Assembly (NCBI GenBank): GCA_007136595.1
Contig: SLGQ01000002.1
Location: forward strand, 1-8,731
Source of the DNA: Candidatus Sumerlaeota bacterium
GTDB taxonomy: Bacteria; UBP6; UBA1177
Direction: 5' to 3'
Length of the DNA stretch: 8,731 nucleotides
A model generated the notes under the pieces. The model worked only from the letters and a program-made list of their open reading frames with translations, did no database searches and was not told the origin of the DNA. Shown here piece after piece: positions 1-7,271 of the stretch (positions are counted from its first letter, which is position 1; the number at the start of each line of letters is the position of its first letter). Both the position numbers and the translations under genes were made by a program.

Positions 1-518
1 AAAAAGGGAGAATACTGATTTTCAAAGGAGATATTGCCAGAAACAAAAGGGAGCATGAAAAAGCTTTTCAGCTATACCTTGATGGCGCAGAAATGACTGG
101 CGATTTCAACAACTATCTTCAGGCGGCAAGAACATCTCTCCATTTAGGAAGCCGGGAAATATCAATTGTCGAAAACAAAATCAGAAAATTGTCGTTTCTT
201 TCAAGGAATAATATGGCAGGGTACCACAAGTGGGTTTCTGAAAAAAAATTCAAAGACAATTCATTTTCAAAAGGGATGTCACATCTTAATAAAGCAATAA
301 ATCTAAACCCTTCGCCAGGATGGGTTCTGGAACTTTACAGGCAGTACATGAATAAAGGGATGTATTTTGAAGCAAGGAAAGCTCTTGAACTTTTAGTGAA
401 AAATCATCCAAACTACAGAAAAGAACATATTGAGAAACTGCTTAAAGATATTTCATCAAAAATTACAGACAAAAGAGAAAAGGCATATAAAAAGAAAATT
501 TTAGGGGATCACCCTTAA
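1..518 (+). CDS. TPR-like repeat protein, C-terminal fragment
   Basis: The reading frame is open from base 3 to a TAA at 516-518, giving about 171 residues with no start codon inside the window. It is therefore the 3' end of a longer gene. An internal ATG at 93 has no convincing ribosome binding site and the coding pattern continues upstream of it, so I treat the gene as truncated by the window edge. The protein is rich in Lys, Glu and amphipathic helices with TPR-like spacing. Examples are the stretch with EKAFQLYLDGAEMTGDFNNY, then SHLNKAINLNPSPGWVLELY, then KGMYFEARKALELLVKNHPN; the last two resemble consecutive TPR helix pairs ending in the usual NP or HPN turn. TPR arrays mediate protein-protein contacts, but no partner or catalytic domain is visible here. 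It converges on the ymdB-like gene with 3 bases between the stops and no terminator hairpin. Confidence 0.75.
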   Translation, partial: KGRILIFKGDIARNKREHEKAFQLYLDGAEMTGDFNNYLQAARTSLHLGSREISIVENKIRKLSFLSRNNMAGYHKWVSEKKFKDNSFSKGMSHLNKAINLNPSPGWVLELYRQYMNKGMYFEARKALELLVKNHPNYRKEHIEKLLKDISSKITDKREKAYKKKILGDHP

Positions 519-521
519 ATA

Positions 522-1310
522 TCAGCAATACTTTCTTATTCTTTTAAGGCTCAGACATTTTTGTGTGCCGGCATCTATTTCTGCAATCATACCTTCAATG
601 ACCGGATCCGATTTTGATGGTTCAAATTTCTGAGGAACGGTTGTAAGAAAACCCCGTATGCTGTCGGATTCATTGAAACCAAGCACAGAAGTAAAAGATC
701 CGCATCTTCCAAGATCCGTTATATATCCCATTCTGCCGTCAAGTATCTTTTCATCAGATGTCTGAACATGAGTATGTGTTCCTGCCAAAAGCTCAATTTT
801 GTCTTTAAGATAAAATCCCATCCCCTCTTTTTCAGCAGTTGCTTCAGCATGAAAGTCAACAACTATTACCCGGGCTCCTTTTTCTCTGAGCCTGAGTATC
901 TCTCTTTCAACAGCAGTAAAAGGTGAGTCTATGGGAGCCATGAATGTCCTTCCCATAATATTTATTACCCCTATTTCCACACCTTCTTTAGTTTTAAAAA
1001 CTCCGCTCCCTGAACCGGGAAGCATTTCAGGATAATTTGCAGGTCTTAATATATTTGGATAATTTGAAATGAAACCGGTAATATCTTTCTTGTTCCAGAT
1101 ATGGTTCCCTGAAGTAATTACATCAACCCCTGCTTCAAAAATTTCTTTAGCTGAAGGTTCAAGCAATCCTGCCCCGCCTGAAGCGTTCTCTCCGTTGGCA
1201 ACGACAAAATCGGCACCTGTTTCAGAAATCAATTCTTTAAGGTGAGCTTTGATAACTTTTCTGCCGGGTCGCCCCACAAGATCGCCCAGCATCAGAACTT
1301 TTACAATCAT
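522..1310 (-). CDS. ymdB: YmdB-family metallophosphoesterase (TIGR00282 type)
   Basis: This 262-residue protein matches the usual length of the YmdB family, dinuclear-metal phosphodiesterases. In Bacillus subtilis YmdB hydrolyses 2',3'-cyclic nucleotides and affects biofilm and motility gene expression. Metal-binding motifs appear in order: MLGDLVGRPGR (D10), ANGENASGG (E41, N42), SGNHIWNKKD (N69, H70), DFHAEATAEK (H154) and GTHTHVQTSDE (H179, H181). All expected ligands are present, so the enzyme should be active. Near the C-terminus the family's usual TDVGMTGP-like segment reads TDLGRCGS, a local divergence. The ATG at 1308-1310 follows the rny TAG by 9 bases; the Shine-Dalgarno is weak (GTGGT), suggesting translational coupling to rny. 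ATG at residue 7 would remove part of the first beta strand and is unlikely. Family assignment is firm; the physiological role in this organism is inferred. Confidence 0.93.
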   Translation of the reverse strand: MIVKVLMLGDLVGRPGRKVIKAHLKELISETGADFVVANGENASGGAGLLEPSAKEIFEAGVDVITSGNHIWNKKDITGFISNYPNILRPANYPEMLPGSGSGVFKTKEGVEIGVINIMGRTFMAPIDSPFTAVEREILRLREKGARVIVVDFHAEATAEKEGMGFYLKDKIELLAGTHTHVQTSDEKILDGRMGYITDLGRCGSFTSVLGFNESDSIRGFLTTVPQKFEPSKSDPVIEGMIAEIDAGTQKCLSLKRIRKYC

Positions 1311-1319
1311 ATCAGACCA

Positions 1320-2870
1320 CTACTGAGCCATTGAAACTACTCTTGTTTCTCTTATCACAATAACTTTTATCTGCCCCGGGTATGTCATGTCATCTTCAAT
1401 TTTCTTTGAAATATCGTTCGCAAGAACAAATGCCTTATCATCATTCACTTTGCTGGTATCAACTATTACTCTGAGCTCCCTTCCGGCCTGTATTGCAAAA
1501 GCTTTGTCAACACCTTCAAATGTTGTTGCAATATTTTCAAGCTCTGTGAGTCTCTGAACATAAGCTTCGCTCATCTCTCTTCTGGCACCCGGTCTTGCTC
1601 CGCTTAAAGCATCGGCTGAAGCAACAAGAACATCAAGCACTGTCTCAGGTTTAACTTCGTAGTGATGAGCTGCGATCGCAGTAACTATCCTTTTTGACTC
1701 GCCGTATTTTTCAGCCAACTTGGCACCTATTGAAGCGTGGCTTCCTTCAATTTCGTGATCGACAGCTTTTCCGATATCATGAAGAAGTCCGGCTCTCCTT
1801 GCAGTTTTCGTGCTGAGGTTCATTTCAGCAGCCATTACACCGGCAAGAAAACCTGTTTCAATGGAATGTTTCCAGACATTCTGGCTGTAACTTGTCCTAT
1901 AGCGGAGCCGTCCGACAAGAAGAACCAGTTCAGGATGCATTTTATGAATACCGAGATCAAAAAGTGCCTGTTCTCCGGCTTCTTTAATGGTTTTCCAAAC
2001 TTCTTTTGTTGATATTTCAAAAACTTCCTCTATTCTGCCGGGATGAATTCTTCCATCCGAAATAAGTTTCTGTAAAGTAAGTGAGGCTATCTGCCTTCTT
2101 ACCGGATTGAAATCACTTATTACAACTGCTTCGGGAGTATCGTCAATAATAAGATCAACACCGGTAACAGATTCAATTGTTCTTATGTTTCGCCCTTCTC
2201 TTCCGATTATCCTACCCTTCATCTCGTCATTGGGAAGACTCACGGTAGTGACCGTATTTTCAACGACATATTCACCTGAATATCTTTGAATGGCTGTTGA
2301 CATGATCCTTTTTGCCATTTTTTCGGAATCATCATTTAAAGTGTCTTCAATAACTTTAAGTTTTTTCGCAGCTATGTGTTTTGCTTCATCTTCAATTTTC
2401 TGGATCAGTTTTTCTTTAGCTTCTTCCTGGGTCATCCCTGCTATTTTCTCAAGTTCCAGCTTTATATTGGAAAGTTCATCATTTACTATGGATTTCTGTT
2501 TTTCCAGATATTCTTCCGCTTCTTTCTGCTTTTTCTCAACAACTTTAAGCTCTTTTTCTTTCGAAATTATCATTTCATCTTTTGCAGACAACTGTTCTTC
2601 TCTTTTATTGAGCCTCTTTTCCCTTTCTTTAAATTCCTGCAGCAATCCGTTTTTCTGGCTTTCTGTCTTTTTTATACCTTCGAGATAAATTTCCTGAGCT
2701 TTAAGTTCAGCCTCTTTTGTAACACTCTGTGCTCTTTCTTTCGCATTTTCAAACTCAAGCTTAGCCTTCTCGATCTGCTCTTTCTGGGCAATTTTGCTAT
2801 ACATTCCCCAAAGCAAAGCACCTACAGGGATTCCGACAAGAAACATAATGATTATTACAACAACATCCAT
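1320..2870 (-). CDS. rny: Ribonuclease Y
   Basis: RNase Y is a membrane-anchored endoribonuclease that initiates mRNA decay. The protein has the complete architecture: an N-terminal membrane helix (about residues 3-24, with VVVIIIMFLVGIPVGALLWG), a long charged coiled coil (about 28-190), a KH RNA-binding domain with the GRIIGREGRNIRTIES loop (about 219-234), and an HD domain with LLHDIGKAVDHE carrying the catalytic His-Asp pair (H364, D365) plus HSIETG and AAHHYEV metal/active-site segments. The length, 516 residues, fits the family (about 520). A GTG at 2873 is also in frame, but GGAGAG at 2881-2876 sits 5 nt from the ATG at 2870 and only 2 nt from the GTG, so I choose the ATG. It is followed by ymdB on the same strand and is preceded by a strong promoter and a structured leader of about 195 nt. 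Confidence 0.97.
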   Translation of the reverse strand: MDVVVIIIMFLVGIPVGALLWGMYSKIAQKEQIEKAKLEFENAKERAQSVTKEAELKAQEIYLEGIKKTESQKNGLLQEFKEREKRLNKREEQLSAKDEMIISKEKELKVVEKKQKEAEEYLEKQKSIVNDELSNIKLELEKIAGMTQEEAKEKLIQKIEDEAKHIAAKKLKVIEDTLNDDSEKMAKRIMSTAIQRYSGEYVVENTVTTVSLPNDEMKGRIIGREGRNIRTIESVTGVDLIIDDTPEAVVISDFNPVRRQIASLTLQKLISDGRIHPGRIEEVFEISTKEVWKTIKEAGEQALFDLGIHKMHPELVLLVGRLRYRTSYSQNVWKHSIETGFLAGVMAAEMNLSTKTARRAGLLHDIGKAVDHEIEGSHASIGAKLAEKYGESKRIVTAIAAHHYEVKPETVLDVLVASADALSGARPGARREMSEAYVQRLTELENIATTFEGVDKAFAIQAGRELRVIVDTSKVNDDKAFVLANDISKKIEDDMTYPGQIKVIVIRETRVVSMAQ

Positions 2871-3064
2871 CACAACTCTCCATAATATATTGTTAACATT
2901 GATCTTTCGTATAAATTAAATTGGAACTCCGGAACGGTTAAACCGCGAGCCGGAACCTCCGTAAAGAGATTCGCTCTTTTCACAATATCTTAAAGCCCTG
3001 AGGCTTCCTCCGGAAACATTTTCATATATATATAATCACTTCTGTAAAATAACAGAAGGCACTG
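2871..3064 (-). ncRNA. Structured 5' leader of rny (possible cis-regulatory or small RNA)
   Basis: Transcription from the promoter at 3071-3099 would start near 3064 and leave about 195 untranslated bases before rny. On the minus strand I see these hairpins in order: CTTCTGT/ACAGAAG with a 6-nt loop (3058-3039); AAGCC/GGCTT with a 4-nt loop (3006-2993); AAAGAG/CTCTTT with a 5-nt loop (2979-2963); and TCCGG/CCGGA enclosing a small CGGT/ACCG stem (2954-2928). The core TCCGG occurs three times (around 3014, 2954 and 2933), and any two copies can pair, allowing alternative folds. GTTTCCG and CGGAGGT could also close the middle two hairpins into a three-way junction. I recognise no known riboswitch. 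The leader could serve RNase Y autocontrol by its own mRNA, as known for E. coli rne, or be a separate small RNA. Both are inference. Confidence 0.4.
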
Positions 3065-3070
3065 AACGGG

Positions 3071-3099
3071 ATATTACAGATTTATTTAAAGTTTGTCAA
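3071..3099 (-). promoter_or_regulatory. Sigma70-type promoter for rny-ymdB
   Basis: On the minus strand a perfect TTGACA -35 box (3099-3094) is followed by exactly 17 bases and TAATAT (3076-3071, 4 of 6 matches to the -10 consensus). The predicted start is near 3064. It faces rny, and nothing else lies between. The consensus -35 and ideal spacing make it a good candidate, but it is a pattern match only. Confidence 0.6.
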
Positions 3100-3100
3100 A

Positions 3101-3112
3101 TTTTGTACAAAA
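3101..3112. promoter_or_regulatory. 12-bp perfect palindrome, possible operator
   Basis: TTTTGTACAAAA is a perfect inverted repeat without a spacer. It lies 1 base upstream of the minus-strand -35 box of the rny promoter and about 60 bases upstream of the HMA-protein start on the plus strand. The position would suit a regulator acting on either gene. An AT-rich 12-mer palindrome can occur by chance, and only one copy was noticed. Confidence 0.2.
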
Positions 3113-3172
3113 GTTGTGGGAAATAAAAAAATGATCTATGCTTTGGTTAACTTTTTTCTCAGGGAGGAATTT

Positions 3173-3412
3173 ATGAAAAAAGGGATACTTCGGATAAACG
3201 GCACTTTTTGCGGTGCCTGTACTTATGCAATAGAAAAAGCGGCACTTAAATTAAAAGAAATTGAGGATATAAGGGTCAATACCGGAACAAAATTAATAAC
3301 CGTGACCTATAGCGGAGATATTTCGACACTCAGAAAAGTTGAAGAAATCGTTGAAAAACTTGGACACAACGCAAAGATCGTCACTTTGGATGAAGATGAA
3401 GACACTCAATAA
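3173..3412 (+). CDS. Small HMA-domain (CopZ-like) metal-binding protein
   Basis: This is a 79-residue single-domain protein of heavy-metal-associated type, the fold of copper chaperones and of the N-terminal modules of metal-transporting P-type ATPases. The metal-site motif reads GTFCGACTYAIEKA, giving a CxxC pair at C13 and C16; the usual Met of GMxCxxC is Thr here. The remainder follows the beta-alpha-beta-beta-alpha-beta pattern (VNTGTKLITVTY, then KVEEIVEKLGHNAKIV), and a short acidic tail DEDEDTQ ends the protein. AGGGAGG at 3161-3167 lies 5 nt from the ATG at 3173, which decides this start over the in-frame GTG at 3116 and ATG at 3131. No metal ATPase or regulator is adjacent, so the cargo metal is unknown; a role other than copper delivery is possible. 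Confidence 0.85.
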   Translation: MKKGILRINGTFCGACTYAIEKAALKLKEIEDIRVNTGTKLITVTYSGDISTLRKVEEIVEKLGHNAKIVTLDEDEDTQ

Positions 3413-3462
3413 AACTTGCAATTAAAATAATTACCTGTAGCTTTATCTATGTTAGTGTGTTT

Positions 3463-3489
3463 CGCAAAATCTTTTTTGTGCTTTTTTTT
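3463..3489 (+). terminator. Possible intrinsic terminator after the HMA gene
   Basis: CGCAAAA (3463-3469) can pair with TTTTGTG (3474-3480), including one G-U pair, around a TCTT loop; a C and eight Ts follow (3482-3489). The stem is AT-rich and weak. It sits only 20 bases before the transporter start codon, which would leave little room for a separate promoter. It may therefore act as an attenuator or not function at all. Confidence 0.35.
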
Positions 3490-3509
3490 AATTATACCGT
3501 GAGGTGATT

Positions 3510-5060
3510 ATGAACACTCTTGATTTTGTATTGATCGTTGGCGGAATCGGGCTTGTATTTGCCCTTTTCTACATTATCTGGAGCTATGTGAAGGGGCTTA
3601 AAGGGTGCCCTTATGAGATTTACCTGTTATTTTTCACAAAAGTGACTGAGTATTCTGCCTATGGTGCAATTAATATTTCTTTTATTCTTTACCTTTCTGC
3701 AGATATGGGGCTTTCCGATGTACGGGCAGGAACATTTATGGGTGCTTTCGGAGTCATGGTAACTTTGATGGTTATGATCGTAGGTCCCGTCTGTGACGCA
3801 ATAGGTATCAAAAAGACACTGCTTTTCGGGGCTTATACTTTACTTTTTTCAAGATTCTTGATGCCTTTCATGCCCAACATATATCTCTCTTTCCTTTTCG
3901 GGTTTTTTCCTATGGCTTTTGGGCTGGCAATTACCGGACCTGTTCTTTCTGTCGGTATTAAAAGGTTTACCACAAAGGAAACTGCGGCTCTCGGTTTCGG
4001 TCTTTTCTATACTCTCATGAATATCGGCTGGGCAGTCGGTGCACAGTTGTTCGACACTATGAGGCAAACTTTTGGAGAAACTGAAGGAGCTACACTTCCG
4101 TTGATAGGGGTTAACCTTTCAACTTATCAGCTTATAATCCTTATAGGTTTTTTCATTAACATCCCTGACCTTATTGCTATTCTTCTCATGAGAGACGGTG
4201 TTGAAATGACAGAAGACCGTGGTGTTGTCGTTACTCCTACAGCAAGGATCGGAGACGGAGGAAGTATTGTCAACGCTTTTGTCAGCACAGTCAGGAACAC
4301 GGCAAGAGATACATTTATAAAGATGAAAGCCGTTTTTGGAGAAAAAGCTTTCTGGGTTTTCATTTTCATGCTCGCGATGACCGTATTTGTAAGACTTGTG
4401 TTTTCCCACTTTCACTATACATTCCCGAAATACGGCATCAGAATTCTCGGTGAGGGTGCAAGAGTCGGCAGCATTTACGGTGTTTTGAATCCCACAATGA
4501 TCGTTTTCCTTGTTCCTCTCGTTGCATCAATAACAAAAAAGATATCTTCATACAAAATGATGGTAGCCGGTACTTTGATCTCTTCTTTAGCTGTCTTTAT
4601 AGCGGTAATACCTCCTCAGCATTTTGAATTTCTTACCGATACATGGGTTGGAGAACTTATTTATAACAGATGGCTCAATGTTCCCGTTGACCGTCAGACA
4701 CCTCTTTATTTTACCCTTATTGCTTTCATAATTGTTTTTACCATCGGAGAAGCTTTCTGGTCTCCAAGACTTATGCAGTTCACTGCCCAGATAGCTCCTG
4801 CCGGCAAAGAAGCATCGTATCTTTCACTTGCGGTTCTCCCCTGGTTTGCAGCAAGACTTATTGTCGGACCTTTGTCAGGTTGGCTTGTTGACAGATATAC
4901 ACCGGAAGGACTTCCGGCAGGACTGGAAAACTATCCTCAGCAACACATGATATGGGTAATTGTGGGATCCATTGCTGTAATAACCCCTATAGCTCTTCTT
5001 GTTTTCAGGAAAATTTATATTACTGCTGAAAATAAAGGTGGTGTTGATGCCGCTGTATAA
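3510..5060 (+). CDS. Major facilitator superfamily transporter, POT/PTR2-like
   Basis: This 516-residue polytopic membrane protein has roughly twelve hydrophobic segments in two halves, with a longer charged central loop (about residues 225-270). The loop between helices 2 and 3 carries GPVCDAIGIKKTLLFG, a good match to MFS motif A (G-x-x-x-D-x-x-G-x-K/R). The first helix reads TEYSAYGAINISFILYL and resembles the start of proton-coupled oligopeptide transporters (ExxERFxYYGxxxxLxxYL), though the Glu/Arg pair is not conserved as such. A peptide or related organic solute is therefore a tentative substrate guess. GAGG at 3501-3504 lies 5 nt before the ATG at 3510, favouring it over the GTG at 3504. 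Its last 14 bases overlap the dehydrogenase gene, suggesting that the two are co-translated. Confidence 0.85.
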   Translation: MNTLDFVLIVGGIGLVFALFYIIWSYVKGLKGCPYEIYLLFFTKVTEYSAYGAINISFILYLSADMGLSDVRAGTFMGAFGVMVTLMVMIVGPVCDAIGIKKTLLFGAYTLLFSRFLMPFMPNIYLSFLFGFFPMAFGLAITGPVLSVGIKRFTTKETAALGFGLFYTLMNIGWAVGAQLFDTMRQTFGETEGATLPLIGVNLSTYQLIILIGFFINIPDLIAILLMRDGVEMTEDRGVVVTPTARIGDGGSIVNAFVSTVRNTARDTFIKMKAVFGEKAFWVFIFMLAMTVFVRLVFSHFHYTFPKYGIRILGEGARVGSIYGVLNPTMIVFLVPLVASITKKISSYKMMVAGTLISSLAVFIAVIPPQHFEFLTDTWVGELIYNRWLNVPVDRQTPLYFTLIAFIIVFTIGEAFWSPRLMQFTAQIAPAGKEASYLSLAVLPWFAARLIVGPLSGWLVDRYTPEGLPAGLENYPQQHMIWVIVGSIAVITPIALLVFRKIYITAENKGGVDAAV

Positions 5061-5847
5061 AATGAGTTATCTCAAAGGAAAAAAAGCTCTGATAACCGGA
5101 GCAAGCAGTGGTTTCGGGGTTGATTTTGCAAATATTTTTGCTGAAATGGGAATGGATGTCATTCTTGTTGCAAGAAGAAAAGATCGACTTGAAGAGGTTA
5201 AAAAAAATGTGGAATCAAAATGGGGCGTTTCTGCAAAAGTGATAGCCATGGATCTTACCGGTTTTGATGCCGCTTTAAAACTTTATCAGCTTACAAAAGA
5301 TGACGGAGTTGAAATTCTCATCAATAATGCAGGATACGGGATTTTCGGAACTGCGGCGGATCAGGATGCAGAAGAAGTTAATGCAATGATACAGCTTAAT
5401 GTTGTTTCTCTTGCGGCTCTCACAAACATGTTTTTAAAGGATATGGTCAAAAAAGATAGCGGCTGTATAATGAATGTTTCCTCTTTTGCCGGATTTAACC
5501 CGATGCCTTTGTACGCCGCTTACGGGGCGACAAAATCTTTTGTGATGAATTACAGTGTCGCAATTCACACAGAACTGTTAAAAACCGGCTCGAAAGTAAT
5601 AGTAAGTGCATTTTGTCCCGGATATACAAACACGGAATTCATCGATGTTTCAAGACAGGAAAAATCAAAGTTTGTAAAAATGGCAATGGGTGAGAGTTAT
5701 CCTGCAGCTAAAGAAGCTGTTGAAAAAATGTTAAGCGAAAAAGCGGTTTCCATGCCAAGATTCATAAATAAATTCGGTGCAGTGCTCATGAAATTCATGA
5801 CGAGGAAAAGAGCTGCCGTCAATGTTTATGATGCCATCCGGAAATGA
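5047..5847 (+). CDS. Short-chain dehydrogenase/reductase (classical SDR)
   Basis: This 266-residue protein is a classical SDR oxidoreductase, using NAD(P)H on a carbonyl or alcohol substrate. Visible elements are the cofactor motif TGASSGFG (17-24), VARRKDRL (41-48) after the second beta strand, whose Arg pair favours NADP(H), NNAG (93-96), the catalytic Ser in NVSS (about 145-146), and YGATK giving Y159 and K163. PGYTNTEF follows, as is usual. The C-terminal extension past residue 220 is basic and helical. The start is set by AGGTGG at 5036-5041, 5 nt before ATG 5047; the ATG at 5062 has no binding site, and the longer in-frame extension from 4999 lies inside the transporter. The substrate cannot be told from the sequence; linkage to the transporter suggests a shared pathway, which is inference. 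Confidence 0.92.
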   Translation: MPLYKMSYLKGKKALITGASSGFGVDFANIFAEMGMDVILVARRKDRLEEVKKNVESKWGVSAKVIAMDLTGFDAALKLYQLTKDDGVEILINNAGYGIFGTAADQDAEEVNAMIQLNVVSLAALTNMFLKDMVKKDSGCIMNVSSFAGFNPMPLYAAYGATKSFVMNYSVAIHTELLKTGSKVIVSAFCPGYTNTEFIDVSRQEKSKFVKMAMGESYPAAKEAVEKMLSEKAVSMPRFINKFGAVLMKFMTRKRAAVNVYDAIRK

Positions 5848-5906
5848 GGAAATGATCAACAGCCTCACACTTTCTGTAGCTCTGTTCTCAGGAATTTAAA
5901 ACTTGA

Positions 5907-6740
5907 TTATTTGTTTTTAACGATTTTTTTCACAAAATTTGGAAGGGCAAGTGCCCCCTTATGCAGTTCAGGGTTATAATACTTGCATGTCTGAGATACT
6001 TCAAGAGCCCGTTGATGGTCAAAATCATGTAGAGTATGTTTGTCGCTTGCGGCGGTTATTGTCCAAAATCCACTGGGATAAAGTGTCACCATCGCAATAT
6101 ATGTCTCAACATGCTCAAAAACTTCTGCCATGGCACTGGTCATACTATTCATAGTATCTTCATAGTACCAGGGACTTTCACTTTGTGAAACCATTATTCC
6201 TTCGGGCTTCAAAGCTTTTTTCACAAGGCGGTAGTAATCTTCTTTAAAAAGGGCAACTCCCGGACCGACAGGATCACTGGAATCCGTTATGATAAGGTCA
6301 AAATAGTTCTCATATTTGTCAAGAAACTTGAACCCGTCCTCAAATGCCAGAGTAACTCTTTCATCTTCAAGCATTGCAGAAGTTCCCGGAAAATATTTCT
6401 GACAAACTCTCACAACTCTTTCATCAATTTCACAAAGAACCGCCTCTTTAATTGAGTTGTGTTTCAGTATTTCTCTTATTGCTCCACCATCTCCACCACC
6501 GACAACAAGAACTCTTTCAGGGTTTTTCAAAGTACAAAGAGGAACATGGGTTATCATTTCGTGATAAATAAACTCATCTTTTTCAGTAAGCATAACTAAA
6601 CCGTCAAGAGTAAGAAGATTACCGAAAAATTGAGTTTCATAAACTTCTATCTTCTGAAAAGGTGATTGCTCTTCATGAATTTTTTGCTTTATTTTAAGCC
6701 CCAGACTCGCCTTGTCATCATAATTTTCTACAAACCACAT
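5907..6740 (-). CDS. speE: Spermidine synthase (polyamine aminopropyltransferase)
   Basis: SpeE transfers the aminopropyl group from decarboxylated SAM to putrescine (or in some lineages agmatine) and releases methylthioadenosine. The 277-residue length is typical. The N-terminal small beta domain includes ETQFFGNLLTLDGLVMLTEK and DEFIYHEMITHVPL. The Rossmann-like domain follows with VLVVGGGDGGAIREILKH (GGGDGG at 81-86), CEIDERVV, DGFKFL and the gatekeeping/catalytic segment ITDSSDPVGPG (D153, D156), then QSESPWY. All key residues are present. The ATG at 6740 directly abuts the TAG of the arginine decarboxylase gene; GGAGG inside that gene's end sits 5 nt upstream, so translation is probably coupled. 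It converges with the dehydrogenase gene, leaving 59 bases between stops. Acceptor specificity (putrescine versus agmatine) cannot be read with certainty. Confidence 0.97.
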   Translation of the reverse strand: MWFVENYDDKASLGLKIKQKIHEEQSPFQKIEVYETQFFGNLLTLDGLVMLTEKDEFIYHEMITHVPLCTLKNPERVLVVGGGDGGAIREILKHNSIKEAVLCEIDERVVRVCQKYFPGTSAMLEDERVTLAFEDGFKFLDKYENYFDLIITDSSDPVGPGVALFKEDYYRLVKKALKPEGIMVSQSESPWYYEDTMNSMTSAMAEVFEHVETYIAMVTLYPSGFWTITAASDKHTLHDFDHQRALEVSQTCKYYNPELHKGALALPNFVKKIVKNK

Positions 6741-7235
6741 CTATTCCTCCATCATTGAGCTGTCCCATAGAACAACAGCCGCAAAAGCGGTAGCAATGTT
6801 CTCTACCTTATGCTCAACTCCTTTGCTTTTCACGGAATAGTTCTCAATCCCCCTCATTTTCATTGCATTTTCAGCCATTTCAATAACTTTTTTTTCAACG
6901 AACTCCAGCGGAGCGTGATTATGATGTTCCATAATTACACCGTTTAAAGATCTGTCATCGGGAATGGCAACAGCAATGGCGGAAGAAATCGTTTCTCCCG
7001 GTTCGGAACTTGTTATACTTGCATAAGCCAGAGGAAGAAAACTTCCCGGTTTAACCTGAAAAGGCTTCACCTCTTTTGAAGCAGGAGGCAAAATGCTCGA
7101 CATTTTAATTAAATTTGTATCACCGATTCCGGCAGCAAGAAGAGCGCCGTCAAAAGAGTTGAGTTCAGTTTCACCTTCACTTGCACCTGCACAGAAAAAG
7201 TGGATATCAGGGATGTTTTTCAGATCGATCATCAT
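6741..7235 (-). CDS. pdaD: Pyruvoyl-dependent arginine decarboxylase (PvlArgDC)
   Basis: This 164-residue protein matches the compact pyruvoyl-dependent arginine decarboxylase family known from archaea, Chlamydia and scattered bacteria. The enzyme makes agmatine from arginine. The proenzyme cuts itself at a Ser-Ser bond to form beta and alpha chains and a pyruvoyl group. The site is visible as LIKMSSILPPASKE, with cleavage expected between S46 and S47. Other family segments are GASEGETELNSFDGALLAAG and PLAYASITSSEPGETISSAI, with DRSLNGVIMEHHNHAP further on. It needs no PLP, unlike SpeA. Two ATGs lie in tandem; AGGAG is 3 nt from the first (7235) and 6 nt from the second (7232), so the protein may be one residue shorter. 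It is first in an operon with speE and divergent from speD. Archaeal histidine or aspartate decarboxylase relatives are less likely given the polyamine context. Confidence 0.93.
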   Translation of the reverse strand: MMIDLKNIPDIHFFCAGASEGETELNSFDGALLAAGIGDTNLIKMSSILPPASKEVKPFQVKPGSFLPLAYASITSSEPGETISSAIAVAIPDDRSLNGVIMEHHNHAPLEFVEKKVIEMAENAMKMRGIENYSVKSKGVEHKVENIATAFAAVVLWDSSMMEE

Positions 7236-7271
7236 CTACTCCTATTTAGAAAACAGTTCAAAAACCCCGGG

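Noticed and set aside
2290..2885. Plus-strand Phe/Ser-rich open frames opposite rny
   Set aside because: They are antisense shadows of the Lys/Glu-rich coiled coil of RNase Y, with no binding sites and unnatural composition.
2928..3064. 6S RNA (ssrS), which I recall near rny in some deltaproteobacteria
   Set aside because: The leader folds as several separate hairpins. I could not find the long closing stem with a central bubble that defines 6S RNA, and no zapA gene lies upstream. An Infernal search with the 6S model would settle it.
4119..4415. Minus-strand open frames inside the transporter gene
   Set aside because: They overlap a strongly supported membrane-protein gene, lack start signals and show no family motif.
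5848..5906. Possible bidirectional terminator between the SDR gene and speE
   Set aside because: Only a 5-bp AACAG/CTGTT stem with a large loop was found, without a following T-run on either strand.
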